From NCBI GenBank assembly GCA_036625225.1, contig JAZKUF010000002.1, positions 868,001 to 932,000 of the forward strand: a stretch of DNA of 64,000 nucleotides. The letters are read 5' to 3'. The position numbers and the translations under genes were made by a program. The notes beneath the pieces were generated by a model. That model ran no database searches. It had not been told where the DNA came from and saw only the letters and a list, made by a program, of their open reading frames with translations. The stretch is from Accumulibacter jenkinsii (GTDB lineage: Bacteria > Pseudomonadota > Gammaproteobacteria > Burkholderiales > Rhodocyclaceae). This document shows, one piece after another, positions 16,238-24,734 of the stretch (positions are counted from its first letter, which is position 1; each line of letters opens with the position of its first letter).

Positions 16238-16897
16238 TCAGTCTTCCTTGAGCTTTTCGAGGTGGCTGATGTCGAGACTGTCGAACTCTTCGCGGATATG
16301 GAACATGAACACGCCGAGAATCAGGATGCCGACCAGCACGTCGAGGGCGATGCCGAGTTCGACGACCATCGGCATGCCATAGGTCGCCGAGGTGGCAGCG
16401 AAGAAGAGACCGTTCTCCATCGACAGGAAACCGATCACCTGCGGCACCGCTTTCGAGCGGGTGATCATCATCATGAACGAGAGCAGCACGCAGGCGAGCG
16501 CGATGCCGAGCGTGCCACGGGCGACGCTGACCGACAGCTTGGAGATCGGCAACGCCAGGTTGAAGGCAAAGATGACCAGCGCGATGCCGATGATCATCGT
16601 CATCGGGATGTTGATCAGCGTCTCGACGTCCCAGCGCACGTCGAGACGATTGATCGCCCGGTAGAGCAGCAGCGGGATCAGGATCACCTTCAGCGCCAGC
16701 GTGATGCCCGCCGAGACGTAGAGGTGCGGCTGGTGGGTGGCGTAACCGACGAGCACGGTCGCCGCGACGAGAGTGATTCCTTGCGCGGTGAACAGGTGGA
16801 TCAGCGACAGAATCCGCCGCTGCGCGATCATCGCGAACGACAGCATGAGCAGAATCGCCGCGAAGAGATTGATCAGTTGGCCGACAAGTTCGGTCAT
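16238..16897 (-). CDS. HyfE-like membrane subunit
   Basis: A 219-residue protein with about six to seven transmembrane helices. It matches HyfE of hydrogenase-4 (opening ELVGQLINLFAAILLMLSFA, later GFLSMENGLFFAATSATYGM); its C-terminal half resembles NuoK. It should contribute a proton path between the antiporter-like subunits and the NuoH-like subunit. The stop of the upstream NuoH-like gene lies two bases past its start codon, so translation is coupled. Confidence 0.9.
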   Translation of the reverse strand: MTELVGQLINLFAAILLMLSFAMIAQRRILSLIHLFTAQGITLVAATVLVGYATHQPHLYVSAGITLALKVILIPLLLYRAINRLDVRWDVETLINIPMTMIIGIALVIFAFNLALPISKLSVSVARGTLGIALACVLLSFMMMITRSKAVPQVIGFLSMENGLFFAATSATYGMPMVVELGIALDVLVGILILGVFMFHIREEFDSLDISHLEKLKED

Positions 16898-16898
16898 C

Positions 16899-17846
16899 TC
16901 ATCCGGCCAGCAGAATATGAACCAGCATGCCGATCACCGCCAGCAGAAAAGCGGTGGCGAGAAATTCCGGGACGCGAAAGATGCGCATCTTGGCACTCAG
17001 CGTCTCGAGCACCGCCAGCAGGGCGCCGCCGATCGCGAGCTTGAAGATCAATGTCGGCAGCGCCAGCACGAGCGCGAGCGGGGTCTGGGCGTCGGCGACC
17101 CCCCAGGGGAAAAACAGCGCCAGCCCGATGCACGAGTAGGCAAAGAGCTTGAGGCTCGCGGCCCATTCGAGCAGCGCGAGATGCCGGCCCGAATACTCGA
17201 GGATCAGCGCCTCGTGGATCATCGTCAGTTCGAGATGGGTCGCCGGGTTATCGACCGGAACGCGGGCGTTTTCCGCTAGCGAAACCATGGTGAAGGCGAC
17301 GCCGGCGAAAGCCAGGCTCGGGTGGATCGCGAGGTCGCGATTGCCGAGCGTCTCGACGATGGTCGTCAGCGAGGTCGACTTCGAGATCAGCGACGCCGAG
17401 AAGAGCACCATCAGCAGCGCAGGTTCCGCGAGAAAGCCGATCAGCATTTCGCGGCGGGCACCGAGAGTGCCGAAAGAGGTGCCGACATCCATCGCCGCCA
17501 GCGAGATGAACACGCGCGCCAGGGCAAACAGGCCAACCAGGGCGATCGCGTCGGCCGCCGGCGACAGCGGCAGATCGGTCGACAGCGTCGGGATGATCGC
17601 GCTGGCGAGCGCCATGCAGCCGAAAACGATGTACGGTGCGCCACGGAAGAGCGGCGAAGCGTGCTCGGCGATCACCGATTCCTTGTTGAACAGCTTGTGC
17701 AGCATCCGGTACGGCTGCAGCAGGCCGGGCGCCGAGCGGTTCTGCAGCCAGGCGCGCCACTGGTTGATCCAGCCGCCGAGCAGCGGCGCCAGGAGCAGCG
17801 CGACGACGATCTCGAGCAGTTGCGAGAAAACGCCGATCCAGTTCAT
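16899..17846 (-). CDS. HyfC-like (NuoH-type) membrane subunit
   Basis: A 315-residue NuoH/HycD-type subunit that links the redox arm to the membrane arm. Characteristic loops are visible: GLLQPYRMLHKLFNKESV near the N-terminus and ENARVPVDNPATHLELTMIHEA, holding conserved acidic residues. The start ATG at 17846 overlaps the HyfB-like stop by 4 bp (ATGA). The open frame continues much further upstream but only as a shadow of that gene. Confidence 0.9.
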   Translation of the reverse strand: MNWIGVFSQLLEIVVALLLAPLLGGWINQWRAWLQNRSAPGLLQPYRMLHKLFNKESVIAEHASPLFRGAPYIVFGCMALASAIIPTLSTDLPLSPAADAIALVGLFALARVFISLAAMDVGTSFGTLGARREMLIGFLAEPALLMVLFSASLISKSTSLTTIVETLGNRDLAIHPSLAFAGVAFTMVSLAENARVPVDNPATHLELTMIHEALILEYSGRHLALLEWAASLKLFAYSCIGLALFFPWGVADAQTPLALVLALPTLIFKLAIGGALLAVLETLSAKMRIFRVPEFLATAFLLAVIGMLVHILLAG

Positions 17847-19891
17847 CGCTGCACCACCACCAGGACGACGATCAGGGTGACGAAGCTGTACATCAGATAG
17901 ACCGCGATCCGTCCCTGCTGCAGGCGACCGATGAGCGCGGCCAGACGGTCGACGATGGCCGCCAGCGGCAGGTAGAGCCAGTGCCAGAAGTGGTCGCCGA
18001 CGCTGACCCGATAGCGCGGCTCGACGTCGAACGGCGTCGGCAGTTCGCGCTCCATGCGGAAGAAGGGTTCGAAGATCTGCCGGATCGGTTGCCCGAAGCC
18101 TTCGGCGGTGTCCTGCATGCGCGCGTTCTGCCAGGGGTAGCCGCAGTCCCAGGGTGCCGCGCGCCGCAACCGGCCATGATAAAGGCTGCGCACGAGGACG
18201 AAGGCGAGCGCGAAGCTGGCCGCGACGCCGAGAAGGAAGATCGCCGGCCCGTAGCTCGCGCGCTCGATCGCCACCGGCACCAGCAGCCAGCCCCCGGCAG
18301 CGGCCGCGTCGGCCATGCCGGCGCCGACCAGGGCGCGCGTCACCGGCTCGATCAGGCCGATCACCTGGACCGGCAGCAAGCCGAGCGCGACGCAACCGGC
18401 GACCAGCCAGGCCATGCCGATCCGCTCCCAGCCGCGCACGTCATGCGCCTGCGCGAGTTTCTCCTCGCGCGGCTGGCCGAGAAAGATGATGCCGAAGAAC
18501 TTGACCATGGTATAGCCGGCAAGCGCTGCGATGAGCGCGATCAGCGCCGCGACGACCGGGATCAGCATGTTGAGGAAGGCGCTCGGCAAGCCCGGCGAAA
18601 AGAGAAAGCTCTGCAGCAGCAGCCATTCCGAGACAAAACCGCCGAGCGGCGGCAGACCGGCGCTGGCCAGCACGCCGACCAGGGTGACCCAGGCCAGCCA
18701 GGGCATGTAACGGATCAGACCGCCGAGCTTGCCGAGGTTGCGCTCGCCGGTGGCATGCAGCACCGCGCCCGTGGCGACGAAGAGCAGGCTCTTGAAGAAG
18801 GCATGACTGGCCACATGGTAGAGCATCGCGGTCAGCGCGAGCGCCGCCATCGGTCGCATGTCGTAGGCCGAAAAGAGTACCGCGAGGCCCATGCCGGCAA
18901 ACAGCAGGCCGATGTTCTCGATCGACGAGTAGGCCAGCAGGCGCTTCATGTCGACCTGCACGGCGGCGAAAACGACGCCGAAGAGGGCGGTCGCCAGGCC
19001 GAGCACCAGCAGCAGCAGTCCCCACCACCAGAGCGGCGCCGCGAGCAGATCGAAGACGACGCGCAGCACGCCGTAGATCGCGGTCTTCAACATCACTCCG
19101 CTCATCAGCGCCGAGACTGGCGAAGGGGCCGCCGGATGGGCGTCGGGCAGCCAGACATGCAGCGGCAGGATGCCGGCCTTGGCGCCGAAACCGAACAGCG
19201 CGAGCAGGAAGGCGAGCGACGCCCAGAACGGCGACAGCTGCTGCGCGCGCATGTTGGCAAAGGTATAGTCACCGGTATTGGCCTGCAGAACGCCAAAGCA
19301 GAGCAGGATGCCGATGGCGCCGACGTGTGCGATCAGCAGGTAGAGGTAGCCGGCACGCTGAATCTCGACGATGCGATGGTTGGCGGTGACCAGGAAGAAC
19401 GAGGAAAGGGCCATCGTCTCCCACATCACCATGAAGACGTAGGCGTCATCGGCGAGGACGACGAGCGCCATGCTGGCGAGGAAAAGGTGATATTCGAAAG
19501 CGAGCAGGCCGGGTGGCGTGCCCTCGCCCTGGCGAAAATAGCCGGCGGCAAAAGCCGAAACGCCGGCCGAGACGCTGCCGATGACCATCAGAAAGAACGC
19601 CGAAAGGCCGTCGAGGCGAAAATGGAAAGGCAGGTTCGGCAAACCGATCGGCAGCACCGCGACCTCGGGCGACGCGAACGCTGCACTCGCCGCGACGACG
19701 AAGAGAACCAGTCCACCGGCACCGCCGAGCGGAAACAGCAGCCGCGCCACAAACCGCAGCCGGCGCAGGGCGAAGATGCCGGCGACGCCGATCAAAAGCC
19801 AGACGGCGACTACCAGCAGCACCCCGTCGAGATGCACCCAGTGCGCGGCGGCGGGCAACCAGCGCGCATTCACCGGTCGCGACCACCGCAA
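17843..19891 (-). CDS. HyfB-like large antiporter subunit
   Basis: The first gene of the operon, 682 residues with about 16 helices. It belongs to the NuoL/MrpA-like family, with VMWETMALSSFFLVTANHRI and GAKAGILPLHVWLPDAHPAAP as signature loops. The C-terminal HyfB-specific part ends in a DCGYPWQNARMQDTAEGFGQ segment and a last helix. E. coli Hyf has three such antiporter subunits (B, D, F); only B- and F-like ones occur here. The start is uncertain. The longest form uses TTG at 19891, while a GTG at 19873 (followed by AsnAlaArgTrp) is a good alternative. The 262 bp upstream are shared with a divergent RHH regulator. Confidence 0.88.
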   Translation of the reverse strand: MRWSRPVNARWLPAAAHWVHLDGVLLVVAVWLLIGVAGIFALRRLRFVARLLFPLGGAGGLVLFVVAASAAFASPEVAVLPIGLPNLPFHFRLDGLSAFFLMVIGSVSAGVSAFAAGYFRQGEGTPPGLLAFEYHLFLASMALVVLADDAYVFMVMWETMALSSFFLVTANHRIVEIQRAGYLYLLIAHVGAIGILLCFGVLQANTGDYTFANMRAQQLSPFWASLAFLLALFGFGAKAGILPLHVWLPDAHPAAPSPVSALMSGVMLKTAIYGVLRVVFDLLAAPLWWWGLLLLVLGLATALFGVVFAAVQVDMKRLLAYSSIENIGLLFAGMGLAVLFSAYDMRPMAALALTAMLYHVASHAFFKSLLFVATGAVLHATGERNLGKLGGLIRYMPWLAWVTLVGVLASAGLPPLGGFVSEWLLLQSFLFSPGLPSAFLNMLIPVVAALIALIAALAGYTMVKFFGIIFLGQPREEKLAQAHDVRGWERIGMAWLVAGCVALGLLPVQVIGLIEPVTRALVGAGMADAAAAGGWLLVPVAIERASYGPAIFLLGVAASFALAFVLVRSLYHGRLRRAAPWDCGYPWQNARMQDTAEGFGQPIRQIFEPFFRMERELPTPFDVEPRYRVSVGDHFWHWLYLPLAAIVDRLAALIGRLQQGRIAVYLMYSFVTLIVVLVVVQR

Positions 19892-20112
19892 GGCTGAATC
19901 GGATCGCAGCGGCTCACCGCTTCACCAACAGCAAGCTGCTTGCCGCAAGTGAAGACGAGCATGGCGTTCGAAACTCCGGAAAAAGGTCGCATGCAGTCGA
20001 TCAACTATCCATCAGAAAAGTGCATTGACGGGATAGCGACCCGCCGGGTCAGGCCAGTCATCGCCTGAAGGTTAATTCAAGGTCGATTGTATGAGTTTCT
20101 GATAAGATTGCA

Positions 20113-20131
20113 ATGTTAATCTTATTAACAT
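20113..20131. promoter_or_regulatory. Perfect palindrome, probable RHH operator
   Basis: ATGTTAAT-CTT-ATTAACAT is a perfect 8-bp inverted repeat ending 22 bp before the RHH gene start. A second overlapping inverted repeat (AAGATT at 20104, AATCTT at 20118) shares its left arm. AT-rich palindromes of this size are usual operators of ribbon-helix-helix proteins. Confidence 0.6.
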
Positions 20132-20153
20132 ACAACACACATCAAACACCGTC

Positions 20154-20354
20154 ATGGAAAATCGTACTTCACGCCTCACGATCCTGATCGACCCGCGCAA
20201 GAAGCAGATCTTCGAAGAGATCTGTGCGTCGCAGGACCTCACGCCTTCGCAAGTCGTACGCAAGCTGATTCGTCAGTACATCATCGACCACGCCGGCGAC
20301 CGCGAACTGCCCGAATGGCTGCGCGGACGATCGACCCCCGAGCGCGGCGGCTGA
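20154..20354 (+). CDS. Small ribbon-helix-helix (CopG/MetJ-like) regulator
   Basis: A 66-residue protein with the RHH pattern: an N-terminal beta strand SRLTILIDPRKKQIFEEICA, a turn and helix TPSQVVRKLIRQYI, and a short polar tail. It should bind DNA as a dimer in the major groove. It stands alone with no toxin-like partner: the next plus-strand gene is metY, 220 bp on, and the divergent neighbour is the hydrogenase-4-like operon. It could regulate itself through the palindrome upstream, and possibly one of these neighbours; the target is not established. Confidence 0.75.
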   Translation: MENRTSRLTILIDPRKKQIFEEICASQDLTPSQVVRKLIRQYIIDHAGDRELPEWLRGRSTPERGG

Positions 20355-20574
20355 TCATCGCGATCGTCCGGCACTTGCCCGCTGCCAAGCACGCGAAGTG
20401 CTAAGATTCGACTCTGTCGAGTCAGCAGGCGAACGGTCAATCCCTGGTTTCGGAGTCCCGGAGCCTGCCGGCGGTAGCCGTCCACCTCACCCCCGACCCT
20501 CTTCCGCAAGCGGCCGACGGCAGGCTCGTGAGTTGTTGGCGCGCTTGCACCATGTCCCCTGCCGGAGAACCTGC

Positions 20575-21858
20575 ATGAAACTTGAAACCCTTGCCGTCCA
20601 CGCCGGTTACAGTCCCGAACCGACGACCCGGGCGGTCGCCGTGCCGATCTACCAGACAGCGTCCTATTCCTTCGACAGTACGCAGCACGGCGCCGACCTG
20701 TTCGACCTCAAGGTGGCCGGCAACATCTACACCCGCATCATGAATCCGACCCAGGATGTCCTGGAAAAGCGCGTCGCCGCAATGGAAGGCGGCATCGCCG
20801 GCCTCGCCCTGGCGTCGGGGCAGGCGGCGGTGACCTACGCGATCATGACCATCGCCGAAGCGGGAGACAACATCGTCTCGGCTTCGACGCTCTATGGCGG
20901 CACCTACAACCTCTTCGCCCACACCCTGCCCCAGTACGGCATCGACGTGCGCTTTGCCAACGCAACCGAGCCGGCAAGCTTCGAAAGGGTGATCAACGGC
21001 AAAACCAAGGCGATCTTCTGCGAATCGGTCGGCAACCCGCTCGGCAACGTCACCGACTTCGAGCTGCTGGCCGAAATGGCGCACCGCCACGGGGTGCCGC
21101 TGATCGTCGACAACACGGTGCCATCGCCTTACCTCTGCCGCCCCTTCGAGCACGGCGCCGACATCGTCGTGCACTCACTGACCAAATATATCGGCGGCCA
21201 TGGCAACTCGATCGGCGGCATGATCGTCGACAGCGGGCGCTTTCCATGGGCCGAGCACAAGCTCAAGTTCAAGCGCCTGAACGAGCCCGACGTGTCCTAC
21301 CACGGCGTCGTCTACACCGAAGCGCTGGGTGCGGCCGCCTTCATCGGTCGCGCGCGCGTCGTGCCGCTGCGCAACATGGGCGCGGCCATCTCGCCGTTCA
21401 ACAGCTTCCTGATCCTGCAGGGCCTGGAAACCCTGCCGCTGCGCATGGAGCGCATCTGCGCCAATGCCGAAAAGGTGGCTGCCTACCTGCAGGAGCATGC
21501 CAAGGTGGCGTGGGTGAATTACGCAGGGCTTCCGGATCATCCCGACCACGCCCTGGTGCAGAAATACATGAGCGGCAAGGCATCCGGCATTCTCACCTTC
21601 GGCGTCAAGGCTGCCGACGGCAACGGCTCGGCGGCCGGCGCCCGCTTCCAGGATGCCCTGCAACTGTTCACACGCCTGGTCAACATCGGCGACGCAAAAT
21701 CCCTCGCCTGCCACCCGGCGTCGACCACCCACCGCCAGCTCGGTCCCGCCGAACTCGTCAAGGCCGGCGTCTCGGAAGAAACGATCCGCCTCTCGATCGG
21801 GATCGAACACATCGACGACCTGATCGACGACCTCGAACAGGCGCTGTCTGCGACCTGA
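20575..21858 (+). CDS. metY: O-acetylhomoserine sulfhydrylase
   Basis: A 427-residue PLP enzyme of the Cys/Met metabolism family. It makes homocysteine from O-acetylhomoserine and sulfide. The start at 20575 gives the family N-terminus MKLETLAVHAGYSPEP; upstream frame extension is not used. The PLP lysine is about residue 204 in SLTKYIGGHGNSIGG, and SGQAAVTYAI and DNTVPSPYLCRPFEHGAD are family blocks. A short palindrome (GACTC-TGTC-GAGTC at 20410-20423) lies in the 220-bp upstream region. I see no convincing SAM or SAH riboswitch there. Confidence 0.93.
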   Translation: MKLETLAVHAGYSPEPTTRAVAVPIYQTASYSFDSTQHGADLFDLKVAGNIYTRIMNPTQDVLEKRVAAMEGGIAGLALASGQAAVTYAIMTIAEAGDNIVSASTLYGGTYNLFAHTLPQYGIDVRFANATEPASFERVINGKTKAIFCESVGNPLGNVTDFELLAEMAHRHGVPLIVDNTVPSPYLCRPFEHGADIVVHSLTKYIGGHGNSIGGMIVDSGRFPWAEHKLKFKRLNEPDVSYHGVVYTEALGAAAFIGRARVVPLRNMGAAISPFNSFLILQGLETLPLRMERICANAEKVAAYLQEHAKVAWVNYAGLPDHPDHALVQKYMSGKASGILTFGVKAADGNGSAAGARFQDALQLFTRLVNIGDAKSLACHPASTTHRQLGPAELVKAGVSEETIRLSIGIEHIDDLIDDLEQALSAT

Positions 21859-22328
21859 GGACTTTCACTCGCCACCGGCCCCGCGGTGGCGGGTGCCTGC
21901 GCGGCACGCGGTATGGCCTCCCCGAATACTGCAGCGCACTTGGGCTTTGCCGATCGATCGGTGTCGGGCTGTACCGCCTGCTTCTGGTCGACCGGCAACC
22001 AATGCTCTCGCGAGCGGGCACTAGCAGCCATACTGCTCGCGCTGATGTTACACTTATAACAATCCTCTCAGTGTTGACAATGGTGTCAGATGCTTGGCGG
22101 CCTCGGCGTTTCTTGCCGCGTGGATTCCTGCCGGGGATCGTGGGCGGGACGCCCGCAGGGCACGGCAGGAATGGCACTTTCTTCGCACCCGTTGCACGGG
22201 AAACGAGGTAAAGCCGGCGACTGCCGTTCAGGAAATGTCTCGCGAAATGGTCGCGGATCGTCTTGCCGAAGCAGGAAACGTTTTTGGTTAAGGCAGCATG
22301 GCGATGAAATCAACATAAACAGCGAGCA
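21859..22328 (+). other. Gene-free region leading into the polysaccharide locus
   Basis: 470 bp without a supportable gene. Base composition falls from GC-rich to AT-rich across it. It contains a TTGACA hexamer at 22074 without a matching -10, and a near-consensus sigma-54 site at 22172. It is the likely promoter and leader region of the exopolysaccharide operon. Confidence 0.5.
22172..22187 (+). promoter_or_regulatory. Possible sigma-54 promoter of the polysaccharide operon
   Basis: TGGCAC-N5-TCGCA has the -24 element intact and the invariant GC at -12 with one mismatch (TC for TT). It lies about 140 bp upstream of rfbF. RpoN control of floc polysaccharide genes would match the PEP-CTERM gene at the start of the window. 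Confidence 0.35.
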
Positions 22329-23111
22329 ATGATAATGAGAGCAGTCATCCTAGCCGGTGGTCTCGGCACACGCATCTCCGAAGAAACCCACCTCAAGCCA
22401 AAGCCCATGATTGAAATTGGCGGCAAGCCCGTTCTCTGGCACATCATGAAGATATATTCCCATTATGGCCTGAACGATTTCGTGATTTGCTGTGGTTACA
22501 AGGGTTACATCATTAAAGAATATTTTGCAAACTATTTTTTGCACATGTCGGATGTCACTTTCGACATGGTCAACAACACGATGGAAGTTCACCATCAGAA
22601 GGCAGAGCCCTGGAAAGTGACTCTGGTGGATACCGGAGATGAAACCATGACCGGCGGCCGTCTCAGGCGAGTAGCTACCTACCTTGAAGGTGAAAAATCC
22701 TTTTGTTTTACCTACGGGGATGGCGTCAGCGATGTAAATATCACCGAGTTGATCGCATTTCATCAAGCCCACGGTCTGCAGGCCACCTTGACCGCCACCT
22801 ACCCGCCGGGACGATTCGGCGCACTGGATATTGATCGGAACAGTCGCGTTACATCATTCAAAGAAAAGCCGAAGGGGGATGGCGGCATGATTAATGGTGG
22901 CTTCTTCGTGCTCTCTCCACGCGTACTTGACTTGATCGATTCAGATGCCACCATTTGGGAGCGTGAACCCCTCGAGCGTTTAGCCGAGGAAAGCCAGCTT
23001 TGCGCCTTCCAGCATCAAGGCTTCTGGCAGCCGATGGATACCCTTCGCGACAAGATGTATCTTGAAGAACTATGGGCAACCGGAACAGCGCCCTGGAAGG
23101 TCTGGCAATGA
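22329..23111 (+). CDS. rfbF: Glucose-1-phosphate cytidylyltransferase
   Basis: A 260-residue nucleotidyltransferase that joins CTP and glucose-1-phosphate to give CDP-glucose, the entry into CDP-6-deoxysugars. The signature AVILAGGLGTRISEETHLKP and KPMIEIGGKPVLWHIM are diagnostic of RfbF/DdhA. Start is at 22329, or two codons later at 22335, which would better match the family N-terminus. It is the first gene of the plus-strand polysaccharide operon, and its stop overlaps the start of rfbG (ATGA). Confidence 0.94.
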   Translation: MIMRAVILAGGLGTRISEETHLKPKPMIEIGGKPVLWHIMKIYSHYGLNDFVICCGYKGYIIKEYFANYFLHMSDVTFDMVNNTMEVHHQKAEPWKVTLVDTGDETMTGGRLRRVATYLEGEKSFCFTYGDGVSDVNITELIAFHQAHGLQATLTATYPPGRFGALDIDRNSRVTSFKEKPKGDGGMINGGFFVLSPRVLDLIDSDATIWEREPLERLAEESQLCAFQHQGFWQPMDTLRDKMYLEELWATGTAPWKVWQ

Positions 23112-24166
23112 TTTCACCCTTTTGGTATCGCCGGCGAGTTTTTGTAACTGGGCATACCGGTTTCAAGGGGGGGTGGTTGGCATTGTGGCTACAATCCTTG
23201 GGGGCCGAAGTATACGGTTATGCCTTGACGCCGCCAACCAAGACAAACTTGTTCACCATAGCCGAAGTGGAAGCGGGCATGGCACGCAGCGAGATTGCCG
23301 ATATTCGGGACGCCGAGCGCTTGCGGGCAGCCATGCAATCCGCACGACCGGAAATCGTTTTTCACCTGGCGGCCCAGTCTTTGGTGCGCCATTCATATGC
23401 GCAACCGGTGGACACCTATGCGGTCAATGTCATGGGTACCGTAAATCTGCTTGAAGCAGCGCGGTCAACTCCCGGACTGAAAGCAGTTGTAAATGTCACG
23501 ACCGATAAATGTTACGAGAACCGTGAATGGCTATGGGGATACCGCGAGAACGAAGCGATGGGCGGTTTTGATCCTTACTCCAGCAGCAAGGGGTGCGCCG
23601 AATTGGTTAGCGCGGCATATCGACGCTCGTTTCTGCAACCTGCGGGCATCGCACTTGCGACTGCCCGCGCAGGTAATGTGATCGGAGGAGGTGACTGGGC
23701 AGAAGATCGGTTGATTCCGGATTTTTTGCGCGCAATGGATGCCGGCGAAATCTTGAGAGTTCGTTCGCCGCAATCCACTCGTCCCTGGCAGCACGTATTG
23801 GAGCCCTTGTCCGGATACCTGGTACTGGCGGAGCGCTTGCATGCAGAGGGTATGTATTTCGCCGAGGGCTGGAATTTTGGCCCAGGCGATCAAGATGCAC
23901 GTCCGGTCGGTTGGATCGTCAAGCGTCTCACCGAACTACGAAAAGGTGTCACTTGGCAGTCCGATGGAGGACAACAACCGCACGAAGCAAATTTCCTCAG
24001 ACTTGACAGCAGCAAGGCTAGAGGCAAACTAGGCTGGCAAACCCGCTGGGACCTGGACACCGCTCTGGAAAAAACACTGGAATGGCACGATGCATGGCGC
24101 AAGGGTGGCAACATGATGCTGGTAACCTTGAACCAGATCGAACAATACAACCAGCCTGTGGAGTGA
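23108..24166 (+). CDS. rfbG: CDP-glucose 4,6-dehydratase
   Basis: A 352-residue short-chain dehydrogenase/reductase that converts CDP-glucose to CDP-4-keto-6-deoxyglucose. The NAD-binding site is FVTGHTGFKGGWLALWL; the catalytic Thr (TTDKCYEN) and the YxxxK motif (DPYSSSKGCAE, with the Tyr before SSSK) are visible. The start ATG overlaps the rfbF stop by 4 bp; a longer in-frame upstream extension is not needed. Confidence 0.93.
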   Translation: MISPFWYRRRVFVTGHTGFKGGWLALWLQSLGAEVYGYALTPPTKTNLFTIAEVEAGMARSEIADIRDAERLRAAMQSARPEIVFHLAAQSLVRHSYAQPVDTYAVNVMGTVNLLEAARSTPGLKAVVNVTTDKCYENREWLWGYRENEAMGGFDPYSSSKGCAELVSAAYRRSFLQPAGIALATARAGNVIGGGDWAEDRLIPDFLRAMDAGEILRVRSPQSTRPWQHVLEPLSGYLVLAERLHAEGMYFAEGWNFGPGDQDARPVGWIVKRLTELRKGVTWQSDGGQQPHEANFLRLDSSKARGKLGWQTRWDLDTALEKTLEWHDAWRKGGNMMLVTLNQIEQYNQPVE

Positions 24167-24173
24167 ACTAGCG

Positions 24174-24734
24174 ATGGCTCGTTTCAGTTTTCAATCGACT
24201 TCGCTGACTGGATTGACTCTGGTACAACGAGGAGCCAATGAGGACGAGCGTGGTTCTTTTTCGAGATTTTACTGTGCGGCCGAGTTTTCCGCGGCCGGTA
24301 TGACCAAATCTATCGTTCAAATCAACCACACCATCACTCACCGCAAGGGGACCGTGCGTGGCCTGCATTTTCAGTATCCTCCGTATGCCGAGACCAAGTT
24401 GGTAAGTTGCCTGCGCGGCGAGATATTCGATATTGCAGTCGATTTGCGTCACAATTCCTCAACTTTCCTCCGCTGGCACAGTGCTCGGCTATCCGCGGAA
24501 AATCGTCAAAGTCTACTGATCCCAGAGGGATTTGCGCACGGCTTTCAGACACTCAGCGAAGACTGTGAATTGATTTACCTCCATACCGAAGCTTATCACC
24601 CAGAGAGCGAAGGGGCGCTGAATGTTCTGGATCCCAGAATCAGCATCTCCTGGCCGCTGGCCATCTCGGAACTTTCGGAACGAGACCGGAACCATGATTT
24701 TATCGAAGAGGAATTTCAGGGGATCGTGTTATGA
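24174..24734 (+). CDS. dTDP-4-dehydrorhamnose 3,5-epimerase-like cupin (sugar epimerase)
   Basis: A 186-residue RmlC-family epimerase. The catalytic region shows QINHTITHRKGTVRGLHFQ with the conserved His, and IPEGFAHGFQTLSEDCEL. It follows rfbFG directly, and no dTDP-sugar genes (rmlA, rmlB, rmlD) exist in the window. The likely substrate is therefore the CDP-4-keto-6-deoxy sugar, with inversion at C3 and/or C5. This reassignment is inferred from context. It overlaps the next methyltransferase gene by 4 bp. Confidence 0.85.
   Translation: MARFSFQSTSLTGLTLVQRGANEDERGSFSRFYCAAEFSAAGMTKSIVQINHTITHRKGTVRGLHFQYPPYAETKLVSCLRGEIFDIAVDLRHNSSTFLRWHSARLSAENRQSLLIPEGFAHGFQTLSEDCELIYLHTEAYHPESEGALNVLDPRISISWPLAISELSERDRNHDFIEEEFQGIVL

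Noticed and set aside
17981..19897. A 638-codon open frame on the plus strand opposite the HyfB-like gene
   Set aside because: It is an antisense shadow of a high-GC gene, with Arg/Asp/Gln-rich low-complexity translation and no family motif. The minus-strand protein is a clear antiporter subunit.
20471..20479. ops/JUMPstart-like GGCGGTAGC, the RfaH recruitment core
   Set aside because: It lies before metY, nearly 2 kb from the polysaccharide operon, and the surrounding bases do not extend the match; probably chance.
20355..20574. SAM or SAH riboswitch before metY
   Set aside because: I could not fold the leader into a known SAM/SAH class by eye; only a short palindrome is visible. A covariance-model search would decide.
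24174..24734. dTDP-rhamnose pathway (rmlC)
   Set aside because: rmlA, rmlB and rmlD are absent here and the gene is locked between CDP-sugar genes, so an rmlC symbol was not given.
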